Shown here: piece by piece, positions 58,669-64,000 of the stretch
Layout: each line of letters starts with the position of its first letter
Numbering within the stretch: the stretch's first letter is position 1
Program-made: the position numbers and the translations under genes
Notes under the pieces: generated by a model
Told to the model about the DNA's origin: nothing
The model's database searches: none
Seen by the model: the letters and a program-made list of their open reading frames with translations, nothing else
Assembly: GCF_000381765.1 (NCBI RefSeq)
Contig: NZ_KB907077.1
Location: forward strand, 1 to 64,000
Direction of reading: 5' to 3'
DNA: 64,000 bases
Source of the DNA: [Zimmermannella] faecalis ATCC 13722
GTDB lineage: Bacteria; Actinomycetota; Actinomycetes; Actinomycetales; Microbacteriaceae

Positions 58669-59991
58669 GTGCCAGACACTGCCATTTCTGTCGAGCACCT
58701 GTACAAGGTGTTCGGCAAGCAGCCCAAAGAGGCTGTTGAACGTTTGAAGAAGGGGGCGACGCGAGACGAACTCGCGCCGGCGTCAACCGCCGCCGTGATC
58801 GACGCCTCGTTCGACGTTCACCCCGGCGAGATCTTCGTGGTCATGGGCCTTTCGGGCTCGGGTAAGTCCACGCTGATCCGCATGCTCAATGGCCTCAACC
58901 CGACGACCTCGGGTTCGGTCAAGGTGCGCGGTCAGGAGCTCGTTGGTGCGAGCCCCGCGACCGTGCGCAAGATTCGCCGCGAGCACATCTCGATGGTGTT
59001 CCAGCACTTCGCGCTTTTCCCGCACCGCACGGTGCTCGAGAACGTCGCGTTCGGCCTCGAGGTGCAGGAAGTGCCGAAGGCGAAGCGCGAAGAGCAGGCC
59101 CGTAAGGTGCTCGAGACCGTCGGCCTCGACAAGTGGGCGAACTCGTTCCCCGGCGAGCTGTCGGGCGGTATGCAGCAGCGCGTCGGCATCGCCCGCGCGC
59201 TCTGCGCCGAGACCGAGATCCTGCTCATGGACGAGGCGTTCAGCGCCCTCGACCCGCTGATCCGCCGCGAGATGCAGGAGGAGCTCGTCGAGCTCCAGCA
59301 GCAGCTCGGCAAGACGATCGTGTTCATCACGCACGACCTCAACGAGGCGATGTTCCTCGGCGACCGCATCGCCGTGATGCGCGCTGGCGAGATCGTGCAG
59401 ATCGGCACGCCCGAGGAGATCCTCACGAGCCCCGCCAACGACTACGTCGAGCAGTTCGTGCAAGACGTCGACCGCTCGCGCGTGCTCACCGCCTCGGCGG
59501 TCATGCAGCCCGCGCTCGCGGTTGTGCCGCTCAGCGTTGGTGTGAACGGTGTCGCGAAGATCATGCGCGACCTCCAGGTGTCGAGCGTGTTCGTCGTCGA
59601 GCGCAACAAGCTCGTCGGCGGCGTGACCGAGGCCCAGATCGGCCGCGCACGCCGTCGCGGTGACGTGCAGCTCTCGGAGATCGTTGACCGCGAGATTCCG
59701 CGCGTGAAGCCCGACGACCTGCTCACCGACCTCTTCGAGGCGTCGGTCGACACCTCGATGCCGCTGCCGGTCGTCGACGAGCGCGAGCGCATCCTCGGCG
59801 TCGTGCCGCGCGTCGCGCTGCTCAGCTCGATGACGACGAACACGGGCGCGTTCGACCTGCCCGCGGGCGCCGCGCTCACCGACCCGCAGATTCCGGTCGT
59901 GCCCGAGGGCACCACCGTCGAGGAAGCCGTGGAGGCGATTACCGCCGACGAAGCCCCGGCCGCTGACCTTGGAGAGGAGGGCACCCGATGA
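58669..59991 (+). CDS. Glycine betaine/osmoprotectant ABC transporter ATPase (ProV/OpuAA type)
   Basis: The 440-residue ATPase drives uptake of compatible solutes. It has Walker A GLSGSGKST (~60), Q-loop FQHFALFPHRTV, signature LSGGMQQRVG (~163) and Walker B ILLMDEAFSALD (~184). The C-terminal ~280-400 has paired CBS-like segments (FVVERNKLVGGVTEAQ, MPLPVVDERERILGVV) that in OpuA sense ionic strength. GTG 58669 has AGAGGAGAG upstream. The start of the permease gene overlaps its stop (ATGA). Confidence 0.9.
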   Translation: MPDTAISVEHLYKVFGKQPKEAVERLKKGATRDELAPASTAAVIDASFDVHPGEIFVVMGLSGSGKSTLIRMLNGLNPTTSGSVKVRGQELVGASPATVRKIRREHISMVFQHFALFPHRTVLENVAFGLEVQEVPKAKREEQARKVLETVGLDKWANSFPGELSGGMQQRVGIARALCAETEILLMDEAFSALDPLIRREMQEELVELQQQLGKTIVFITHDLNEAMFLGDRIAVMRAGEIVQIGTPEEILTSPANDYVEQFVQDVDRSRVLTASAVMQPALAVVPLSVGVNGVAKIMRDLQVSSVFVVERNKLVGGVTEAQIGRARRRGDVQLSEIVDREIPRVKPDDLLTDLFEASVDTSMPLPVVDERERILGVVPRVALLSSMTTNTGAFDLPAGAALTDPQIPVVPEGTTVEEAVEAITADEAPAADLGEEGTR

Positions 59992-61718
59992 ACACCGAAC
60001 CGTTCTGGCGTGCACCGTTCGGCACGTGGATCGAACTCGCCGTTGACTGGGTCGTGCAGGTGCTCGGCGGCTTCTTCGATGTCGTTCGCATCGTGCTCGA
60101 GTTCTTCTACGACGCGCTCAACACGTTCTTCAACTGGCCCCCGTTCTGGGTGATGATCATCCTCATCGCGGCGTTCGCCTTCATGATGAAGGGCTGGAAA
60201 CTCGCGGTCGGGTCGATCATCGGCCTCTTCTTCATCTACTTCGTCGACCAGTGGGCGAACGCGATGTCGACGCTCTCGCTCGTGCTCGTCGCGAGTGCGC
60301 TCGCGCTCATCATCGCGATCCCGGTCGGCATCTGGGCCGCAAAGTCGAGTCGAGCCTCGCAGGTGATTCGACCCGTGCTCGACTTCCTGCAGACGATGCC
60401 CGCGATGGTGTACCTCATCCCCGCGCTCATTCTGTTCGGCGTCGGCCCGGTTCCCGGCATCTTCGCGACCGTGCTGTTCGCGGTCGCCCCCGGCGTGCGC
60501 ATGACCGAGCTCGGTATTCGCGGTGTCGACTCCGAGGTGGTTGAGGCCGGATACGCGTTCGGCGCGACCCCCGGCCGCATCCTTCGCCAGGTGCAGCTGC
60601 CACTCGCGATGCCGTCGATCATGGCCGGTGTGAACCAGGTCATCATGCTCTCGCTGTCGATGGTCGTCATCGCCGGCATGGTCGGGGCCGGCGGCCTCGG
60701 CCAGCAGGTGACCTCGTCGCTCGGTACCGCCGACGTCGCCCTCGGCTTCGAGGCCGGTATGTCGGTTGTGATCCTCGCGATGATGCTCGACCGCATCACC
60801 GGTTCGATCGGCAAGTCGCGCTTCTCGGGCCTCTGGGGCAAGATCGTCGCGATCGCCGTCATCGTCGCGATCGTCATCGCGAACCTCATCCCGAGCCCGA
60901 GTGCGGGCGCGGGCCCCGAGAACGGCGACGAGGCCGAGGTCACGATCGGCGTGTTCACGGGCTGGCCCGAGGGTGAGGCCGTGAGCGAGCTGTGGAAGGC
61001 CATTCTCGAAGAGAAGGGCTACACCGTGAACCTCGAGTACGTCGACGCCGTCGCCGGCTACATCGGCCTCTCGCAGGGCCGGTACGACCTGCTGCTCGAC
61101 ACCTGGCTGCCGATCACGCACAAGGAGTACGTCGAGGAGTACGGCGACCAGATCAACCAGCTCGGTGCCTGGAACGACGAGGCCGTGCTCACCTTCGCGG
61201 TGAACTCGGATGCGCCGATCGACTCGATCGACGAGCTCGCCGACCACGCCGACGAGTTCGGGAACACGATCTACGGCATCGAGCCGGGCGCTGGCCTCAC
61301 GGCCGCGACGAAGGACAACGTGATCCCGACCTACGGTCTCGAGGGCATGAACTACGTCACCTCGTCGACCCCGGCGATGCTCTCGGAGCTCAAGTCGGCG
61401 ATGAACTCGGGCGAGAACGTGGTCGTCACCCTCTGGCGTCCGCACTGGGCGTACGACGAGTACGACATCAAGGACCTCGAGGATCCCGAGGGCACGCTCG
61501 GCGAGACGGAGTCGATCTACAGCTTCAGCTCGCAGGAGTTCCCCGACACGCACCCGAACGTGACGCAGTGGATCACCGACTTCAAGATGGACTCGGAGAC
61601 CCTCTACTCACTCGAGAACGCGATGTTCAACGAGTACGACGGCAACGACTACGGTCCGATCGTCGACGAGTGGATCGACGAGAACCAGGAGTACGTCGAC
61701 TCCCTCACCGCCGAATAA
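59988..61718 (+). CDS. Fused permease and substrate-binding protein (OpuABC type)
   Basis: The 576-residue protein has a permease part (~1-290) with PVLDFLQTMPAMVYLIP and the EAA-loop-like EAGYAFGATPGRILRQVQLP. A substrate-binding domain (~310-576) follows, with aromatic-rich segments (FTGWPEGEAV, LLDTWLPITH, TLWRPHWAYDEYD) as in betaine-binding cages. The fusion replaces separate OpuAB and OpuAC. Together with the ATPase it forms a complete importer induced by osmotic stress in related bacteria. Confidence 0.9.
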   Translation: MNTEPFWRAPFGTWIELAVDWVVQVLGGFFDVVRIVLEFFYDALNTFFNWPPFWVMIILIAAFAFMMKGWKLAVGSIIGLFFIYFVDQWANAMSTLSLVLVASALALIIAIPVGIWAAKSSRASQVIRPVLDFLQTMPAMVYLIPALILFGVGPVPGIFATVLFAVAPGVRMTELGIRGVDSEVVEAGYAFGATPGRILRQVQLPLAMPSIMAGVNQVIMLSLSMVVIAGMVGAGGLGQQVTSSLGTADVALGFEAGMSVVILAMMLDRITGSIGKSRFSGLWGKIVAIAVIVAIVIANLIPSPSAGAGPENGDEAEVTIGVFTGWPEGEAVSELWKAILEEKGYTVNLEYVDAVAGYIGLSQGRYDLLLDTWLPITHKEYVEEYGDQINQLGAWNDEAVLTFAVNSDAPIDSIDELADHADEFGNTIYGIEPGAGLTAATKDNVIPTYGLEGMNYVTSSTPAMLSELKSAMNSGENVVVTLWRPHWAYDEYDIKDLEDPEGTLGETESIYSFSSQEFPDTHPNVTQWITDFKMDSETLYSLENAMFNEYDGNDYGPIVDEWIDENQEYVDSLTAE

Positions 61719-61760
61719 GCAGACCGCTTCATCGCCACGAGGTGTCACCACCTCGGGTAC

Positions 61761-61802
61761 GGATGCCCCACTCGCGCACGTGAGTGGGGCATCCGTCGCT
61801 TT
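61761..61802 (+). terminator. Terminator after the osmoprotectant operon
   Basis: CGGATGCCCCACTC (61761-61774) pairs perfectly with GAGTGGGGCATCCG (61783-61796), followed by TCGCTTTCC. It separates the operon from tig. A TAGTAT hexamer at 61843-61848 downstream may be the tig -10 element. Confidence 0.8.
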
Positions 61803-61954
61803 CCTTCCGAACAAAAATTGCGGCAGATTCAGGCGAGACGCGTAGTATTAGACGCTGTTTGTGTGCCAACTCCCGGTTCGACTCCGGGGCAGGCGCCATC
61901 ACACGCTCTGGCCGCACGCTTCGGCCCCCACCTAATCCGCAGGAGATTTTCCAC

Positions 61955-63340
61955 GTGAAGACCACGGTCGACAAGATCAACCCGACCCACGCCAAGCTCA
62001 CGATCACCGTGACGCCCGAGGACTTCAAGCCCTACCTCGACGGTGCCTACCGCGCCATCTCGAACCAGGTGCAGGTTCCCGGCTTCCGCAAGGGCAAGGT
62101 GCCGAACCAGATCATCGACCAGCGCGTCGGCCGCGAGGTCGTCGTCGACCAGGCGATCAACGACGGTCTCGACACCTTCTACCAGCAGGCGCTCAACGAG
62201 ACCGGCCTGCTGCCCCTCGGCCGCCCCGAGGCCGACGTCGCCGAGACCCCCGACCTCAAGGACCTCTCGGGCGACCTCGTCGTCACGGTCGAGGTTGACG
62301 TGCGCCCCGAGGTGACCCTCGGCGAGTACAAGGGCCTCAAGCTCGAGGTCGAGGCCGCCGACGTCAGCGATGACGACGTCGAGGCCGAGCTCACCACGCT
62401 GCGCCAGCGCTTCGGCACGCTGAAGACCGTCGAGCGTCCGCTCGCCAACGGTGACTTCGCGATCATCGACCTCGTTGCGAAGATCGACGGCGACGTCGTC
62501 GACGAGGCCGCGGGCCTCTCGTACGAGGTCGGCTCGGGCGAACTGCTCGACGGCACCGACGAGGCGATCCTCACCCTCACCGAGGGCGAAGAGACCACCT
62601 TCAACTCGACCCTACTCGGCGGCGACCACGCCGGCGAAGAGGCCGAGATCACCGTGAAGATCAACTCGGTCAAGGAGCGCGAGCTCCCCGAGGTTGACGA
62701 CGACTTCGCCCAGCTCGCGAGCGAGTTCGACACGGTCGACGAGCTCCGCGACGACCTGCGCGAGCAGGCCGCGAAGAAGAAGACGTTCGGCCAGGTTGAA
62801 GAGGCGCGCGCGAAGGCGATCGACGCGCTCATCGCCGCGACCGAGGTGCCCGTTCCCGAGCAGATGATCGAGGACGAAGTGGCCCGCCACCTCGAGAACG
62901 AGGGCCTGCAGCCCGACGACGAGCACGGCAACGAGGTGCGCGAGCAGGCGCAGAAGTCGTTCCAGCAGCAGGTGATTCTCGACGAGATCATCAAGGCCGA
63001 GTCGGTCGAGGTCGAGCAGAACGAGTTCACCGAGTTCCTGTTCCAGCAGGCCTCGCAGTACGGCATGGCACCCCAGCAGTACATCGAGGTGCTCCAGCAG
63101 AACAACCAGCTCCCGCAGGTCATCGGTGAGGTCGCCCGCTCGAAGGCGATCCTCTACGTGCTCGAAGACGCCGAGATCGTCGACACGAACGGCAACGCCG
63201 TCGACATCGACGAGTACACCGCCGTCGTGAAGCAGGCCCGCGAGAAGCAGGCCGAGGCCGCCGAGTCGGCCGAGACGGTCGACGCCGCAGAGGCCGACGC
63301 CGACGCCGCGACCGACGAGGCCGCGACCGGCGAGAAGTAG
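61955..63340 (+). CDS. tig: Trigger factor
   Basis: The 461-residue ribosome-associated chaperone and peptidyl-prolyl isomerase has the ribosome-binding signature PGFRKGKVP (~residues 41-49), a PPIase domain (~160-245, GDFAIIDLVAKIDGDVVDEA) and a C-terminal helical arm (~260-430). The last ~35 residues are an Ala/Glu/Asp tail typical of actinobacterial trigger factors. GTG 61955 has AGGAG upstream and the family N-terminus VKTTVDKI starts there. The next gene is clpP, the usual actinobacterial order. Confidence 0.97.
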   Translation: MKTTVDKINPTHAKLTITVTPEDFKPYLDGAYRAISNQVQVPGFRKGKVPNQIIDQRVGREVVVDQAINDGLDTFYQQALNETGLLPLGRPEADVAETPDLKDLSGDLVVTVEVDVRPEVTLGEYKGLKLEVEAADVSDDDVEAELTTLRQRFGTLKTVERPLANGDFAIIDLVAKIDGDVVDEAAGLSYEVGSGELLDGTDEAILTLTEGEETTFNSTLLGGDHAGEEAEITVKINSVKERELPEVDDDFAQLASEFDTVDELRDDLREQAAKKKTFGQVEEARAKAIDALIAATEVPVPEQMIEDEVARHLENEGLQPDDEHGNEVREQAQKSFQQQVILDEIIKAESVEVEQNEFTEFLFQQASQYGMAPQQYIEVLQQNNQLPQVIGEVARSKAILYVLEDAEIVDTNGNAVDIDEYTAVVKQAREKQAEAAESAETVDAAEADADAATDEAATGEK

Positions 63341-63456
63341 TCGCTGAGTCAGTTCGGGCGGGGCACGTGGTGGCCCGCCCGTTCTGCGTTTCCGCCCCAG
63401 CCCATCCGCGCGCATCCCTCCGCCCGCATCCCTCTGCCCGCACCCATCCTGGTGAT

Positions 63457-63525
63457 CTCCGCTGACTGACGGCAATTTGCGGCATTTTCCTTGAAAATGT
63501 CGCAAATTGCCGTCAGTCAGCGGAG
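63457..63525. repeat. Hairpin repeat family, copy E (near perfect)
   Basis: This is the best copy: a 33-bp stem with one G-T pair and a three-base loop. The left arm contains CGCTGACTGACGGCAATTTG and the core GCATTTTC-CTT-GAAAATGT. It lies in the 345-bp gene-free stretch between tig and clpP. The rest of that stretch shows C-rich CATCC words on the left and the clpP leader on the right. Confidence 0.9.
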
Positions 63526-63685
63526 GAGGAGGCGTTGGATGCGCGCGCGAATGTCGCGCTGCAGGGGTCGCGTCGAGGGGTCGCTTGGGTCATACACCTC
63601 GACAACCACGCCGACGGCGAACAGCAGTGCTCCCTCAGGGTCGCCTCGACTAAATTTGCAGAAGACCTACGAAGGAGAAGCATCC

Positions 63686-64000
63686 GTGGCTGAACTGCAA
63701 ATGCCGAATAGCGTCTTCGATCGACTCCTGAAAGACCGCATCATCTGGTTGGGCGAGGACGTTCGAGACGACAACTCGAACGAAATCTGCGCAAAGATGC
63801 TGCTGCTGTCAGCGGAAGACCCGGAGCGCGACATCTACCTCTACATCAACTCGCCGGGTGGCTCAGTCACCGCGGGTATGGCGATCTACGACACGATGCA
63901 GCTCGTGCCGAACGATGTCGTCACGGTCGGCCTCGGCATGGCCGCCTCGATGGGGCAGCTCCTGCTCACGTCTGGTGCACCGGGCAAGCGGTACATCACG
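63686..64000 (+). CDS. clpP: ATP-dependent Clp protease proteolytic subunit, N-terminal 105 residues
   Basis: The visible part starts [20 protein letters not shown], with the family segments [20 protein letters not shown] and [10 protein letters not shown] carrying the catalytic Ser near residue 87. GTG 63686 has GAAGGAG upstream; ATG 63701 is possible. The gene runs off the window. ClpP forms the barrel protease that degrades tagged or damaged proteins with ClpX or ClpC. Actinobacteria usually carry a second clpP next to it. Confidence 0.97.
   Translation, partial: MAELQMPNSVFDRLLKDRIIWLGEDVRDDNSNEICAKMLLLSAEDPERDIYLYINSPGGSVTAGMAIYDTMQLVPNDVVTVGLGMAASMGQLLLTSGAPGKRYIT

Noticed and set aside
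61860-61900. A T-arm-like CCGGTTCGACTCCGG near the tig leader suggesting a tRNA
   Set aside because: No acceptor, D or anticodon arm can be folded around it.

Overview
The window is high-GC actinobacterial chromosome, most likely Microbacteriaceae (Micrococcales). The clues are dense GTG/TTG starts, a giant SCO7613-type membrane protein, tig next to clpP, an IrtAB-like siderophore importer and a DtxR/IdeR-like iron box. This assignment rests on gene content and sequence style only. A complete prophage of about 42 kb sits in the middle, inserted at the 3' end of a tRNA-Pro gene.

Left host flank (1-8444): the start of an unknown gene, an intergenic patch with a 57-bp tandem repeat and two members of a hairpin-repeat family, a ~1,600-residue polytopic membrane protein, tRNA-Gly(TCC), two more hairpin repeats, a small hypothetical gene, a nitroreductase and a 3-methyladenine DNA glycosylase.

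Prophage (attL 8483-8520, attR 50408-50445, identical 38-bp cores): the order is typical of a siphovirus. First come integrase, an ImmA/IrrE-like protease and a repressor, all leftward. Next is a divergent operator region with half-sites at 22-bp spacing and a Cro-like gene. A tightly overlapping early operon follows: small genes, RusA, a RecB/Cas4-like nuclease with a RecT-like protein, HNH nucleases, a replication initiator with internal iterons, a DnaB/RepA-like helicase and many small genes. The late operon starts with HNH, TerS, TerL and SPP1-type portal. It continues with MuF, scaffold, P22-type coat, connectors, tail tube, tail chaperones with an A7 slippery site, tape measure, Dit and Tal. 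It ends with a tandem array of six small tail paralogues, a GH18-type tail hydrolase, endolysin and holin-like proteins. Several genes stand apart from these operons: a reverse-strand membrane gene at 21.4-22.1 kb, a reverse single-pass protein at 32.7 kb, a reverse lipoprotein at 46.5 kb, and a DUF3800 protein plus a small gene beside attR. They look like independently transcribed cargo. Many of these and both switch genes show a -10-like hexamer only 6-7 nt before the start codon, which suggests leaderless transcripts.

Right host flank (50446-64000): an alpha/beta-hydrolase-like protein; an iron-box-preceded TetR-irtA-irtB operon for siderophore uptake; a convergent FUSC-family membrane protein; an OpuA-type glycine betaine/osmoprotectant ABC transporter (ATPase plus fused permease/binding protein); trigger factor; a fifth, almost perfect hairpin repeat; and the 5' end of clpP.

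No CRISPR array, rRNA, insertion sequence or transposase gene was seen.
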